Below, piece by piece: positions 33,922 through 43,420 of a stretch of DNA of 64,000 nucleotides (position 1 is its first letter; the number at the start of each line of letters is the position of its first letter). This DNA comes from Streptomyces sp. BK340 (GTDB lineage Bacteria > Actinomycetota > Actinomycetes > Streptomycetales > Streptomycetaceae). Below the pieces are notes generated by a model. That model searched no databases and had not been told where the DNA came from. It saw only the letters and a list, made by a program, of their open reading frames with translations. The DNA lies in assembly GCF_007827595.1 (NCBI RefSeq), contig NZ_VISR01000002.1:1-64000 (forward strand). Reading direction: 5' to 3'. Both the position numbers and the translations under genes were made by a program.

Positions 33922-36133
33922 GCCGGCGCCTCCGGGCGTCTATGAGCATCTCCTGAACGTTGCGCAGGGGCTGTCCGTCCGCGTCGGTCGCGTGCCGGGT
34001 CCACTCGCCGTCGGGGCCGAGGTGCCAGGAGGCGGTGGTGTCGGACATGCCGGTGTCGAGCAGCCGGTTGAGGGCTGCCCGGTGGCCGGGGTCGGTGACC
34101 CGGACCAGGGCCTCTATCCGGCGGTCGAGGTTGCGGTGCATCATGTCGGCGCTGCCGATCCACACCTCGGGCTCGCCGCCGTTGCCGAAGGCGAACACCC
34201 GGGAGTGTTCGAGGAACCGGCCGAGGATCGAGCGGACCCGGACGTTCTCCGACAGACCCGCGACGCCGGGGCGGACGGCACAGATGCCACGCACCCAGAT
34301 GTCGACCGGCACGCCCGCCTGGGACGCCCGGTAGCAGGCGTCGATGAGCGCCTCGTCGACTATCGAGTTGACCTTTATGCGGACGAAGGCCGGACGGCCC
34401 GCCCGGTGGTGCTGGACCTCCTTGTCGATCCGCGAGATCAGGCCGTCCCGCAGGGACTTGGGGGCGACCAGCAGCCGGCGGTACGTCTCGCGGCGGGAGT
34501 AGCCGGAGAGACGGTTGAAGAGGTCGGAGAGGTCCGCGCCGACCTGCGGGTCGGCGGTGAGCAGGCCGAGGTCCTCGTACAGGCGTGCCGTCTTCGGGTG
34601 GTAGTTGCCCGTGCCGACATGGCTGTAGCGCCGCAGTGTCTCGCCCTCCTGGCGGACCACCAGGGACAGCTTGCAGTGGGTCTTCAGACCGACCAGGCCG
34701 TACACGACGTGGCAGCCGGCCTCCTCCAGCCGCTTCGCCCACTTGATGTTGGCGTGCTCGTCGAAGCGGGCCTTGATCTCGACCAGGACCAGGACCTGCT
34801 TGCCGGCCTCGGCGGCGTCGATGAGCGCGTTGACTATCGGGGAGTCGCCGGAGGTCCGGTAGAGGGTCTGCTTGATCGCGAGGACGTCCGGGTCCTCGGC
34901 CGCCTGCTCGACGAAGGCCTGCACGGACGTCGAGAAGGAGTCGTACGGGTGGTGCAGCAGGACGTCCCGGCTGCGCAGGGCCGCGAAGATGTCGGGCGCG
35001 GACGCCGACTCGACCTCGGCGAGGTCACGGTGGGTGCCCGCGATGAACTTCGGGTACTTCAGCTCGGGACGGTCGATGCCGGCGATGCGGAAGAGACCGG
35101 TGAGGTCCAGGGGACCCGGCAGCGGGTACACCTCGGCCTCGCTGATCTTCAGCTCGCGCACCAGCAGGTCCAGCACCTCGCGGTCGATGGACTCCTCGAC
35201 CTCCAGGCGCACCGGCGGCCCGAAGCGGCGCCGCATGAGCTCCTTCTCCAGGGCCTGGAGCAGGTTCTCGGCGTCGTCCTCCTCGACCTCCAGGTCCTCG
35301 TTCCTGGTCAGCCGGAAGGCGTGGTGCTCCACCACCTCCATGCCCGGGAACAGCTCCTCAAGGTGCGCGGCGATGACGTCCTCCAGCGGGACGTACCGGC
35401 CGGGCGCGGCCTCCAGGAAGCGGGACAGCAGCGGCGGCACCTTCACCCGGGCGAAGTGCTTGTGGCCGCTGACCGGGTTGCGTACGACGACGGCCAGGTT
35501 CAGGGAGAGGCCGGAGATGTACGGGAACGGGTGCGCGGGGTCCACGGCCAGCGGGGTGAGGACCGGGAAGATCTGGTGCCGGAAGAGCGTGAAGAGGCGC
35601 GCCTGCTCCTTCTCGGTCAGCTCGTTCCAGCGGACCAGGTGGATGCCCTCCTCCGCGAGCGCGGGGGCGACGTCCTCGTGGTAACAGGCGGCGTGCCGGG
35701 CCATCAGCTCGCGGGAGCGGGCCCAGATCATCTCCAGGACCTCGCGCGGCTGCAGTCCGGAGGCCGAACGGGTGGCGACGCCCGTCGCGATCCGGCGCTT
35801 CAGACCGGCCACCCGGACCATGAAGAACTCGTCCAGGTTGCTGGCGAAGATCGCGAGGAAGTTGGCGCGCTCCAGCAGGGGTGTGTTCGGGTCCTCGGCC
35901 AGCTCCAGGACGCGCTCGTTGAACGCGAGCCAGCTGCGCTCCCGGTCGAGGAAACGCCCCTGCGGCAGAGGTGCCCCCTCACCCGGTGCCTCCTCGTACG
36001 CGTCGAGGTCCGCATCGATGTCGGGCTCGAGGTCGGATACGTTCGCCGCCACGGTGTGTGGCCGGTGCGCGGCGATGGAGCCCACGGAGGGCTGGACGTG
36101 CTGGACCTCTGCCTGGGTGTCTTGCTGACTCAT
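33902..36133 (-). CDS. ppk: Polyphosphate kinase Ppk1
   Basis: 743 residues with all four Ppk1 domains. The N-terminal domain starts at '[20 protein letters not shown]', the head domain includes '[20 protein letters not shown]', and two catalytic C-terminal domains carry '[20 protein letters not shown]', the active-site His in [11 protein letters not shown], and '[20 protein letters not shown]'. It reversibly makes polyphosphate from ATP. ATG 36133 follows GGAAGA. An in-frame ATG at 36256 would add 41 residues and cannot be excluded, since longer Ppk forms are described in Streptomyces. Confidence 0.95.
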   Translation of the reverse strand: MSQQDTQAEVQHVQPSVGSIAAHRPHTVAANVSDLEPDIDADLDAYEEAPGEGAPLPQGRFLDRERSWLAFNERVLELAEDPNTPLLERANFLAIFASNLDEFFMVRVAGLKRRIATGVATRSASGLQPREVLEMIWARSRELMARHAACYHEDVAPALAEEGIHLVRWNELTEKEQARLFTLFRHQIFPVLTPLAVDPAHPFPYISGLSLNLAVVVRNPVSGHKHFARVKVPPLLSRFLEAAPGRYVPLEDVIAAHLEELFPGMEVVEHHAFRLTRNEDLEVEEDDAENLLQALEKELMRRRFGPPVRLEVEESIDREVLDLLVRELKISEAEVYPLPGPLDLTGLFRIAGIDRPELKYPKFIAGTHRDLAEVESASAPDIFAALRSRDVLLHHPYDSFSTSVQAFVEQAAEDPDVLAIKQTLYRTSGDSPIVNALIDAAEAGKQVLVLVEIKARFDEHANIKWAKRLEEAGCHVVYGLVGLKTHCKLSLVVRQEGETLRRYSHVGTGNYHPKTARLYEDLGLLTADPQVGADLSDLFNRLSGYSRRETYRRLLVAPKSLRDGLISRIDKEVQHHRAGRPAFVRIKVNSIVDEALIDACYRASQAGVPVDIWVRGICAVRPGVAGLSENVRVRSILGRFLEHSRVFAFGNGGEPEVWIGSADMMHRNLDRRIEALVRVTDPGHRAALNRLLDTGMSDTTASWHLGPDGEWTRHATDADGQPLRNVQEMLIDARRRRRGTATP

Positions 36134-36383
36134 GAACCCATTCTTCCGCGCCAGGGGCGAGACAGGCGCGTCGGAACGTGCGGGAGGGAGCTTCACGGTC
36201 CCGTTTCCCGCGAGCCCCTCGGGGGGCGGCGAAGGCTCTGGCACGGCGGGGTTCATTGACTGAGCGTCGCAAGACCGTCTGAATCGATGGTTACGGAGAC
36301 ATGACGTGCGGGATATCGGGGGGCGGCTCGAAGGGGTCCGCGGTGGGCAGATGATGATCCGGTGGGCATGAGATCGACGTTTT

Positions 36384-36429
36384 GCCGGCGAGAACGACGG
36401 TCCCGTGCCGGCGAGAACGACGGTCCCGT
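36384..36429. repeat. Perfect 23-bp tandem duplication
   Basis: 36384-36406 and 36407-36429 are identical, beginning gccggcgagaacgacgg. The second copy runs into the left arm of the terminator at 36421, so the duplication probably arose at that hairpin. Confidence 0.9.
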
Positions 36430-36465
36430 ACGTCACTCCCCCCGTGGAAGGGACGTACGGGACCG
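36421..36465 (-). terminator. Terminator of the GntR-ABC operon
   Basis: 14-bp perfect stem (cggtcccgtacgtc and complement) with a 17-nt loop, about 35 nt after the stop of the last permease gene. Confidence 0.8.
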
Positions 36466-36498
36466 AAGGGGCGTACGGAGCCCCGGTTCGTCCCGGTG

Positions 36499-37356
36499 TC
36501 AGGCCGCCCGGCGGCGCAGTACCGCGTACGCGGCGGCGGTGGTCAGCGCCGCCGCGGTCAGGACGATGCCGGTCTCCACCCACTGGAGTGCCCAGAAGTG
36601 GGACGCGGGGTGGTAGACGGTGAAATAGCCGTCGGCGTTCCGTCCCCAGTTCACGCGCCAGACGTTGTAGGCCAGGTCCGGCTCGCTCGGCGAGGTGCGG
36701 GTGACCGCCGGCCACAGGTCGGCGCGGTAGCGGGTGAGCAGGAAGTTGAGCAGCCACATCGCGGCGAAGGCGGCGCCGAGCGCGGCCAGGGTGCGGCGCA
36801 GCAGCAGCGCGGCGAGCGCGCCGACGGCGAGGGCGCACAGGCCGTACGCCACCGTGAGCGGGCCGCGGGCCACGATGATGTCGCTCTGGTACCAGGTGGT
36901 GATGGGGATCAGGTCCTCGTTGGCCGACCAGCTCCAGCGGAACGCGAGGACCAGGGTCAGTCCCCCGGCGGCGACGGCAACGGCCGACAGGGCCAGTTTG
37001 GCGGTCAGCCAGCGCACCGGGGTGACGCCCTGCGTCCAGGCCAGCCGCGCCGTACCGGACTCCAGTTCGCGGCCGACGAGCGCGCCGCCCGCGAAGGCGG
37101 CGACGGCGAGGAAGGTGTAGCAGATGAGGGTGCCGATCCAGCCGACCGTGTTGCCGTAGTCGAAGCTGTCGAAGGCGTCGATGCACACGTCCGCGTGGGC
37201 GCAGGCCCGCTCGGCCCTGCGGGTGGCGGGCGCGGTGACCTCGTTGAGGTACACCAGCCAGCCGATCAGGCCGGCGACGACGGCGGCCCAGGCCAGCAGG
37301 GCGGTGCGGTGCAGCCGCAGCACGGTGCGGGGCAGGCCCTGGACGGCGGCGCTCAT
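36499..37356 (-). CDS. ABC transporter permease (second subunit)
   Basis: 285 residues with six membrane helices and a large extracytoplasmic loop. The conserved '[20 protein letters not shown]' segment after the second helix, shared with its neighbour at 37353, is typical of ABC-2 type permeases in YtrA/GntR-linked operons. It starts inside the previous stop (ATGA). It likely exports a drug, peptide or lipid together with the ATPase at 38363. Confidence 0.85.
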   Translation of the reverse strand: MSAAVQGLPRTVLRLHRTALLAWAAVVAGLIGWLVYLNEVTAPATRRAERACAHADVCIDAFDSFDYGNTVGWIGTLICYTFLAVAAFAGGALVGRELESGTARLAWTQGVTPVRWLTAKLALSAVAVAAGGLTLVLAFRWSWSANEDLIPITTWYQSDIIVARGPLTVAYGLCALAVGALAALLLRRTLAALGAAFAAMWLLNFLLTRYRADLWPAVTRTSPSEPDLAYNVWRVNWGRNADGYFTVYHPASHFWALQWVETGIVLTAAALTTAAAYAVLRRRAA

Positions 37357-38366
37357 GCGGCGGCCTCCGGGGCGAGCCGGAGTGCGCCGGTGAGGCGGCG
37401 GAGCGCGAGGAACGCGGCCACCGTGAACAGTCCGGCGAGGGCCAGGACCAGGGCGCTGGTGGTCAGCTGGAGCGGCCAGTAGTGCGTGTCGGGGTGGTAG
37501 GTGTAGTAGAAGCCGACGCCACCCCGCTTCTCGAAGAGCCTCCGGCAGCCCTCCCACGTGTTCGCGTGGCAGCGGGGCTCGGGGATGTGGCCTCCGGTGC
37601 GCGTGACCAGGCCCTGGTCGACGCCCAGGCCGCCGGAGGAGTCGCCGAAGGCGTGCCCGAAGCCCGTCACGCGGGTGACGGTCGGCCACAGGTACGGCAT
37701 GACCCACTGGGCGAGCCCCCACAGGCCCGCGACGGCGACGACGGCGGTGGCCAGCGCGGGCAGGGCGCGGCGCAGGACAAGGCCCGCCAGGGCGCCCACG
37801 GTCAGGGCGGCCAGCGCCAGGGCGACGATGGTGGGGCCGTTGGTCTGGAAGGTCCACACGTCCCACTGGCTCTTGACCGTGTCGACGCGGCCGCGAGCGG
37901 CCACCCACGCCCGGTCGTGCAGGAACGCCAGCAGGCCCGTCCCCGCGGTGACCGCGGCGGCCGGCAGCGCCAGCCTGGTCGCCAGCCAGCGGGCCGGGGT
38001 GACGCCCTGGGCCCAGGCCAGCTGCGCAGTGCCGGACTCCAGCTCGCGGCCGGTGAGGGCGGCGCCCGCCCAGGCCGCGACCAGGAGCGGCAGCGCGGCG
38101 AGGGAGAACGTGAGGTAGTTGTACACGTCCTTGTAGCGCAGGATCGCGTCCTGGTCGTAGGCGCACTTCTCGGACCAGTGGCAGGCCTTGTACTGCCGCC
38201 AGCCGTCCGCCGCCGCGTCGGTGAGCGGTCCCCCGAGCCACAGCAGCAGGGCGGCGCCGAGGACGGCCAGGCCTGCCCAGACGAGCAGCTCCGGCCGGTG
38301 CAGGCGCAGGACCCAGCGGGCGAGGTGCGGGCGGCGGACGGCCGCCGGTGTCGTCGCGGCGGTCAC
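37353..38366 (-). CDS. ABC transporter permease (first subunit)
   Basis: 337 residues, six membrane helices, paralogous to the next gene (both contain [21 protein letters not shown]). A long extracytoplasmic loop holds several Cys ([18 protein letters not shown]), suggesting disulfides. The GTG start overlaps the ATPase stop (GTGA) and the stop overlaps the next ATG, so all three transporter subunits are translationally coupled. Confidence 0.85.
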   Translation of the reverse strand: MTAATTPAAVRRPHLARWVLRLHRPELLVWAGLAVLGAALLLWLGGPLTDAAADGWRQYKACHWSEKCAYDQDAILRYKDVYNYLTFSLAALPLLVAAWAGAALTGRELESGTAQLAWAQGVTPARWLATRLALPAAAVTAGTGLLAFLHDRAWVAARGRVDTVKSQWDVWTFQTNGPTIVALALAALTVGALAGLVLRRALPALATAVVAVAGLWGLAQWVMPYLWPTVTRVTGFGHAFGDSSGGLGVDQGLVTRTGGHIPEPRCHANTWEGCRRLFEKRGGVGFYYTYHPDTHYWPLQLTTSALVLALAGLFTVAAFLALRRLTGALRLAPEAAA

Positions 38367-39259
38367 GCGGCACTCTCCTGGGTGACGGCCGGTGCGGCGC
38401 CGAGCGCGGGCGCCCCGGGGTTGCGCAGGTGGGCGAGGACCAGTTCCTCCAGCGAGGGCGTCGAGGTGCGCAGGTCGCCGGGGAGCGGTCCGGCCGGGCG
38501 GACCAGCGCGGTCAGCTGGCGGCCGGTGACCCGGGACTCGACCACGGTGTGCCCGCTCAGATCGGTGGACTCGGCGGCCCCGCTGACCCTCAGGTGGGCG
38601 GCGAGCAGGTCGTCGATCTCGCCGGCGAGGCGGATGCGGCCGCCGCCGACCAGCAGCAGGTGGTCGCAGGAGTCCTCCAGCTCGGCCACCACGTGCGAGG
38701 ACATGACAATGGTGGTGCCGTGCTGCGCGGCCTCGGCCATCAGGGTGCCCATCAGCTCGTGCCGGGCCAGCGGGTCGAGATCGGCCATCGGCTCGTCCAG
38801 CAGCAGCAGTTCGGGCCGCTTGCCGAGCGCGAGGGCGAGCGCGACGCGGGTGCGCTGCCCGCCGGACAGGGATCGTATGCGGGACCTCGGGTTCAGGTCG
38901 CCGTCGGTCACGATCTGCTCGGCGGTGGCCGCGTCCCAGCGCTCGGGGTTGAGGTCGGCGCCCATCCGCAGCGTCTCGGCGACGGTGAGCTGCGGGTACA
39001 GCGGCTTGTCCTGGGCGACGAAGCCGACCCGGGCGCGGGCCCCGGCGGGCGTGCTGCCCAGTACCGTCAGCCGGCCCTCGGTGGGCGGGAGCAGTCCGGC
39101 GGCGAGGGCGAGCAGCGTCGACTTGCCGGCGCCGTTGGGTCCGACGAGGGCGCACACCCGCCCGGCGGGCAGCCGGAACGCGAACTCGCGCAGCGCCCAG
39201 CCTCCCCTGCGCCCGAAGCGCTTGCCGAGGCCGGTGGCCTCGAGAGCCGTGTCGCTCAT
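38363..39259 (-). CDS. ABC transporter ATP-binding protein
   Basis: 298 residues. Walker A GPNGAGKST, signature SLSGGQRTRVALALAL, Walker B LLLLDEPMADLDP and the H-loop 'IVMSSHVVAELE'. The C-terminal extension of about 80 residues is usual for ABC-2 exporter ATPases. It is encoded between the GntR regulator and two permeases with 4-bp overlaps on both sides. Confidence 0.93.
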   Translation of the reverse strand: MSDTALEATGLGKRFGRRGGWALREFAFRLPAGRVCALVGPNGAGKSTLLALAAGLLPPTEGRLTVLGSTPAGARARVGFVAQDKPLYPQLTVAETLRMGADLNPERWDAATAEQIVTDGDLNPRSRIRSLSGGQRTRVALALALGKRPELLLLDEPMADLDPLARHELMGTLMAEAAQHGTTIVMSSHVVAELEDSCDHLLLVGGGRIRLAGEIDDLLAAHLRVSGAAESTDLSGHTVVESRVTGRQLTALVRPAGPLPGDLRTSTPSLEELVLAHLRNPGAPALGAAPAVTQESAA

Positions 39260-39654
39260 GAACGTTCTCCCTGGAAGTGCGTGTCGAGTACGGCGGTGAA
39301 GAGGGCCGCCACGTCGTCCCGGTCCAGCCCCGCCTCGACGGCCCGCGCCGCCCACCCCTCCAGCTCCGCCCGCAGGGGGGAGTCGGCCGGGGCGGCGCCC
39401 AGGGACCGTCGGACGAAGGTGCCGAGCCCGCGCCGCGCCTCGACCAGACCCTCCCGCTCCAGCTCGCGGTAGGCCTTGAGGACGGTGTTGGGGTTGATGG
39501 CGGTGGCCTCGACGACCTCGCGGGCCGTCGGCAGCCGGTCGCCGGGCTGCAGCAGGCCCAGGCGGAGGGCCTGTTTGGTCTGCTGGACGATCTGGACGTA
39601 GGTGGCGACACCGCTGTGCCGGTCGATGCGGAATTCGACCACGCGCTGAACCAC
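39256..39654 (-). CDS. YtrA-type GntR-family repressor
   Basis: 132 residues. A winged helix ('GVATYVQIVQQTKQALRLGL', 'GDRLPTAREVVEATAINPNT', 'KAYRELEREGLVEARRGLGT') is followed by a short C-terminal helix pair, the compact architecture of the YtrA subfamily. These repress their own ABC exporter operon and respond to wall-active compounds. GTG 39654 lies inside a 13-bp inverted repeat, so the operator overlaps the translation start. A later GTG at 39639 is an alternative. Confidence 0.9.
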   Translation of the reverse strand: MVQRVVEFRIDRHSGVATYVQIVQQTKQALRLGLLQPGDRLPTAREVVEATAINPNTVLKAYRELEREGLVEARRGLGTFVRRSLGAAPADSPLRAELEGWAARAVEAGLDRDDVAALFTAVLDTHFQGERS

Positions 39655-39683
39655 CCTTTCACTAATTGAGTAGTGAAAGGGTG
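39652..39683. promoter_or_regulatory. Operator of the YtrA-type operon
   Basis: Perfect 13-bp inverted repeat (CACCCTTTCACTA and its complement) with a 6-nt spacer, at the promoter and start codon of the GntR gene. The size and position fit autoregulation by the GntR dimer. Confidence 0.75.
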
Positions 39684-39691
39684 ATGCAAGA

Positions 39692-39721
39692 GAGGGGCGG
39701 CCGTCAAGACGGCCGCCCCTC
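39692..39721 (-). terminator. mshD terminator
   Basis: 14-bp perfect stem (gaggggcggccgtc and complement) separated by only two bases, 13 nt after the mshD stop. It insulates mshD from the GntR operon promoter. Confidence 0.85.
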
Positions 39722-39734
39722 GTGTGGGGTCATG

Positions 39735-40661
39735 TCACGTTTCTGCGCGGTACATCAGGTCGGTCTCGTGCGTGCCGAACCCCAGCCGCTCGTACACCGA
39801 CACCGCGGCCTTGTTGTCCGCGTCGACGTACAGCATCGCCGTCGGCAGTCCCTGGGCGGCCAGATGGCGCAGGCCGATCGTGGTCAGGGCCTTGCCGAGG
39901 CCGCCGCCCTGCTCGCCCGGGCGGACCCCGAGCACGTACACCTCGCCGAGCCCCTCCTCGGCGTGCACCTTGGTCCAGTGGAAGCCGACCAGCTCCCCGG
40001 CCCGCTCGGCGAGGAAGAACCCGGCCGGGTCGAACCACGGTTCGGCCTTGCGGTCGTCCAGGTCGCGCTGGGTCAGCGAGCCCTGCTCCGGGTGGTGCGC
40101 GAAGGCGGCCGCGTTGACGGCGAGCCAGGCCGCGTCGTCCTTGCCGGACTCGAAGGCGCGCACGCTCACGCCCGGCGGCAGCACCGGATCGGGCAGTTCC
40201 AGATCGGTCAACGACCGCCGCATCTGCCGCAGTTCGCGGAAGAGGGTCAGTCCGAGCACCTGGGCGAGATGCCGGGCGGCGGAGTGCCCGCCGTGCGCCC
40301 ACACCCGCAGCCGCTTGCCCGAGGCGGCGAGCAGGGCCGAGCCCAGCGCCCGCCCGTGCCCGTGCCCGCGATGCGCGGGGTGGACGACCAGTTCGGCGGC
40401 CGGTGCCTCGACCGGGTCGGTGTCCTCCAGCTGGGCGTAGCCGACGAGTTCGTCCCCGACGGTCAGCAGCAGATGCGACACTCCGGGGCGGGCGCCCCCG
40501 CGCAGCTGCAACCGCCCCTGCTCGGACACGGGCTGCTGTCCGTCGACACGGGCGGCCTCGGAGAGCAGCCCGAGCACGGCCTCGGCCCGGTCCGGGTCGA
40601 GTGCGGAGAAGGTCTCGATGGAGCGGGAGGGGAAGGGCCGTACGGCGTCGTCGCTGCTCAT
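39735..40661 (-). CDS. mshD: Mycothiol synthase MshD
   Basis: 308 residues made of two GNAT domains. The N-terminal domain has 'AELVVHPAHRGHGHGRALGS'. The catalytic C-terminal domain has 'VYVLGVRPGEQGGGLGKALT' and the ending 'MLYVDADNKAAVSVYERLGF'. The overall pattern is that of MshD, which acetylates Cys-GlcN-Ins in the last step of mycothiol synthesis. ATG 40661 has TACCCT 7 nt upstream (leaderless); the frame's upstream extension lacks a site. Single-gene unit with its own terminator. Confidence 0.93.
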   Translation of the reverse strand: MSSDDAVRPFPSRSIETFSALDPDRAEAVLGLLSEAARVDGQQPVSEQGRLQLRGGARPGVSHLLLTVGDELVGYAQLEDTDPVEAPAAELVVHPAHRGHGHGRALGSALLAASGKRLRVWAHGGHSAARHLAQVLGLTLFRELRQMRRSLTDLELPDPVLPPGVSVRAFESGKDDAAWLAVNAAAFAHHPEQGSLTQRDLDDRKAEPWFDPAGFFLAERAGELVGFHWTKVHAEEGLGEVYVLGVRPGEQGGGLGKALTTIGLRHLAAQGLPTAMLYVDADNKAAVSVYERLGFGTHETDLMYRAET

Positions 40662-40668
40662 GCGTACG

Positions 40669-40674
40669 AGGGTA
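40669..40674 (-). promoter_or_regulatory. -10 element, leaderless promoter of mshD
   Basis: TACCCT on the minus strand, 7 nt before ATG 40661; no ribosome-binding site. Confidence 0.5.
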
Positions 40675-40829
40675 CGGGGCGGGCGGGCCGAAGTGCCGAC
40701 AGCGAAGCACGTAAAGGAATCACCAAAGGGAAACCAGGACGTAACCACGAACCCCCTGTCGCGCTACGCGCGTTGACCCTAGGCTGCGCCGGAACGGCCA
40801 CTCGCCACAGCCGACCCACAGGGGGCCCC

Positions 40830-42623
40830 ATGCCAGCCGCGCCCCGGCGCACCAGACGTCGTACCTACGCCTTCCTCGGCGCGACCGCGGCTCTCGCCAC
40901 GGCCGCCGCCCTGGCCGCCGCGCTGCCCGCGCAGGCCCACGGTGGCAGGGGTCATCACCCGCTGCCGAGCCGCTACCAGGACGTTCAGCTCCTGTCCTTC
41001 AACGACCTGCACGGCAACCTCGAACCCCCGTCGGGCTCCTCCGGCCGGGTCACCGAACTCCAGCCGGACGGTACGACGAAGACGGTCGACGCGGGGGGCG
41101 TCGAGTACCTCGCCACGCACCTGCGCAAGGCCCGCCAGGGGCACCCGTACTCCATCACCGCGGCCGGCGGCGACATGGTCGGTGCCTCCCCGTTGCTGTC
41201 CGGTCTCTTCCACGACGAGCCCACCGTCGAGGCCCTCAACAAGCTGGACCTGGACGTCACCTCGGTCGGCAACCACGAGTTCGACGAGGGCGCACGGGAA
41301 CTGGCCCGCCTGCAGAACGGCGGCTGCCACCCCACGGACGGCTGTTACAACGACGAGGAGTTCGAGGGCGCGGACTTCCCGTACCTGGCCGCGAACGTCC
41401 AGGACGAGAAGACCGGCAAGCCGATCCTGAAGCCGTACTGGGTCTGGAAGAAGAAGGACGTACGGATCGGCTTCATCGGCGTCACGCTCGAGGGCACCCC
41501 GGACATCGTCTCCGCCGACGGCGTCAAGGGGCTCGCCTTCAAGGACGAGGTCGAGACGATCAACAAGTACGCCAAGGTGCTGCAGCGCCAGGGCGTCCAG
41601 TCGATCGTGGCCCTGATCCACGAGGGCGGCTTCCCGGCCTCGGGCGCGTACAACTACGACTGTGACTCCGCGGGTGCGGGCTCGGGCATCTCGGGCCCGA
41701 TCGTCGACATCGCGAAGAACGTGACCCCGGCGGTCGACGCCCTGGTCACCGGCCACACCCACCAGGCCTACGTCTGCACGGTCCCTGACCCGTCGGGCAA
41801 GCCCCGCACGGTCACCTCGGCGGCCTCCTTCGGCCGTCTGTACACCGACACCACGCTGACGTACGACCGCTTCACCGGCGACATCGCGCGTACGGCCGTG
41901 AAGTCCGCGAACCACGTGGTCACCCGGGACGTCCCGAAGGCCCCGGACATGACGGACCTGATCTCCCGCTGGAACACCCTGGCGGCCCCCATCGGCAACC
42001 GCGCCATCGGCTACATCTCGGCCGACATCAACAACACCGGCACCGAGTCCCCGATGGGCGACCTGATCGCCGACGCGCAGCTCGCCCACGGCCGGGAGCT
42101 GGACCCGAGGACCAGCCTCGCCCTGATGAACCCGGGCGGCGTGCGGGCGGGTCTGACCTACCAGGCCAAGGGCGCCGAGGGCGACGGGGTCGTCACCTAC
42201 GCCGAGGGCTTCACCGTCCAGCCCTTCGCCAACACCGTGAACCTCCAGGACTTCACCGGCGCCCAGCTGATCCAGGTGCTCAAGGAGCAGGTGAGCGGGG
42301 CGAACGCGGCGGTCCCGAAGATCCTGCAGCCGTCGGCGGGTCTGACGTACACGCTGGACATGACGAAGACCGGCGCCGACCGCGTGGTCACCGGCTCCAT
42401 CCGGCTGAACGGCGCGCCGGTCGACCCGGCGGCCACCTACCGCGTCGCCACCAACAGCTTCCTGGCGGGCGGCGGCGACGGCTTCCCGACCCTCGGTCAG
42501 GGCACCGACGACCTGGTGGGCGGGGACGACCTGGCCGCGCTGGAGAAGTACCTGACGGCGCACTCGTCGGCCGGCTCGCCCCTCGCGCCTCCGGCCGCGG
42601 ACCGGATCACCGTCGTGCAGTAA
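40830..42623 (+). CDS. Secreted 5'-nucleotidase / UshA-like phosphoesterase
   Basis: 597 residues. An Arg-rich signal peptide (possibly twin-arginine, RRTRRRTYAFLG) ends near AQA. The metallophosphatase domain has LSFNDLHGN, SVGNHEFDEG and VTGHTHQAY motifs for two metal ions, and a C-terminal 5'-nucleotidase domain follows. It should release phosphate from extracellular nucleotides and so feed PstS and PiT. ATG follows AGGGGG. In S. coelicolor the corresponding gene is reported to be phosphate-regulated; I could not find a clear PhoP repeat here. Confidence 0.92.
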   Translation: MPAAPRRTRRRTYAFLGATAALATAAALAAALPAQAHGGRGHHPLPSRYQDVQLLSFNDLHGNLEPPSGSSGRVTELQPDGTTKTVDAGGVEYLATHLRKARQGHPYSITAAGGDMVGASPLLSGLFHDEPTVEALNKLDLDVTSVGNHEFDEGARELARLQNGGCHPTDGCYNDEEFEGADFPYLAANVQDEKTGKPILKPYWVWKKKDVRIGFIGVTLEGTPDIVSADGVKGLAFKDEVETINKYAKVLQRQGVQSIVALIHEGGFPASGAYNYDCDSAGAGSGISGPIVDIAKNVTPAVDALVTGHTHQAYVCTVPDPSGKPRTVTSAASFGRLYTDTTLTYDRFTGDIARTAVKSANHVVTRDVPKAPDMTDLISRWNTLAAPIGNRAIGYISADINNTGTESPMGDLIADAQLAHGRELDPRTSLALMNPGGVRAGLTYQAKGAEGDGVVTYAEGFTVQPFANTVNLQDFTGAQLIQVLKEQVSGANAAVPKILQPSAGLTYTLDMTKTGADRVVTGSIRLNGAPVDPAATYRVATNSFLAGGGDGFPTLGQGTDDLVGGDDLAALEKYLTAHSSAGSPLAPPAADRITVVQ

Positions 42624-42652
42624 AACCTGTGCGAATGGCACCGCGGTTCCGG

Positions 42653-42683
42653 AACAGCCCTGAGAATTTCTCTCAGGGCTGTT
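42653..42683. terminator. Bidirectional terminator after the 5'-nucleotidase
   Basis: 13-bp perfect stem (aacagccctgaga and complement) with a 5-nt loop. It overlaps the last codons of the convergent gene at 42673. Confidence 0.85.
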
Positions 42684-43395
42684 GCTGCGCCTCGGGGACC
42701 TGGGACTCCCAGCGCCAGTTCAGCAGTGCGGCGAGCACCGCGAACGTGCCCAGCGGAAGCCACAGGAACAGCAGGAACGTGGGCGGGTGGTCCGTGGTGA
42801 ACAGGAACGCCACCCACAGCAGGAAGCCGCAGAAAAGGGCGACCATGCCGCCGATGGACGCCCGCTCCCACGCCTTGCGGTGCCCGGCCCGCCGCCGGAT
42901 CAGCGCCTCCACCTGCGGCCGTCGCTCCCAGCCGGCGCCGCGGTGCAGGGCTGCGGCCTCGCGCAGCGCGGCGACCTCGGCGGGCACGTCGTCCAGCTGC
43001 CAGTCGTCCAGATGCGGCAGCACGAACCGGCGGCCTTCGGTGTCGTACAGGTACGTGAGCCACTTGCGGGCGGACGCGGGGGCCTTCGGAATCGGCTCGG
43101 CCCGGATGTCGTAGATCTCGTGCCAGGCCCGGCCGCGCTCGGTCACCGCCCGCCGTGCGGTGATCCCCCGGGCCCCGACGAGTGTGCGGCCGCGCCGCAG
43201 GTACAGGCCCATCTTGACGAACAGCACGACGTACAGCACGGCGAACGACACCGGAACCCAAGAGGGCGTGCTGTGCTGCCGCGCCATATGGAAGACGCTG
43301 GTCAGACCCAGCACCCCCATGCCGAGGGCGAAGGAGCGCGGTGTCTTCCTCCGCTTGCGGTACTCGCGTTCGATCCCGCCGCCGTACGTGTCCAC
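42673..43395 (-). CDS. Membrane protein with PH-like domain
   Basis: 240 residues. Two membrane helices near the N-terminus (about 22-62) precede a domain 'LVGARGITARRAVTERGRAW' with 'DTEGRRFVLPHL', typical of bacterial PH-like domains in actinobacterial membrane proteins. Two more helices lie near the C-terminus (about 182-225). GTG 43395 follows a G-rich stretch. Role unknown. Confidence 0.7.
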   Translation of the reverse strand: MDTYGGGIEREYRKRRKTPRSFALGMGVLGLTSVFHMARQHSTPSWVPVSFAVLYVVLFVKMGLYLRRGRTLVGARGITARRAVTERGRAWHEIYDIRAEPIPKAPASARKWLTYLYDTEGRRFVLPHLDDWQLDDVPAEVAALREAAALHRGAGWERRPQVEALIRRRAGHRKAWERASIGGMVALFCGFLLWVAFLFTTDHPPTFLLFLWLPLGTFAVLAALLNWRWESQVPEAQQQP

Positions 43396-43420
43396 GCCCC
43401 GCCCGCCTTCGTGTGCCGCC

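Larger units (their letters stand above)
36134..36498. other. Gap upstream of ppk: tandem repeat and terminator
   Basis: 365 bp. Part (36134-36256) may be coding if ppk starts earlier. The rest must contain the ppk promoter; I could not find a convincing pair of 11-bp PhoP units in it. A perfect tandem duplication and a strong terminator hairpin are listed separately. Confidence 0.4.

Noticed and set aside
36257..36370. Search for a PhoP box upstream of ppk
   Set aside because: A single GTTCATTGACT (36251-36261) was seen, but no second unit at 11 bp. Not enough to call, although ppk is expected to be phosphate-regulated.
40680..40829. Possible PhoP units (GGTTCGTGGTT and neighbours) before the 5'-nucleotidase
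   Set aside because: The units diverge from the GTTCA core at several positions; left as an open possibility only.
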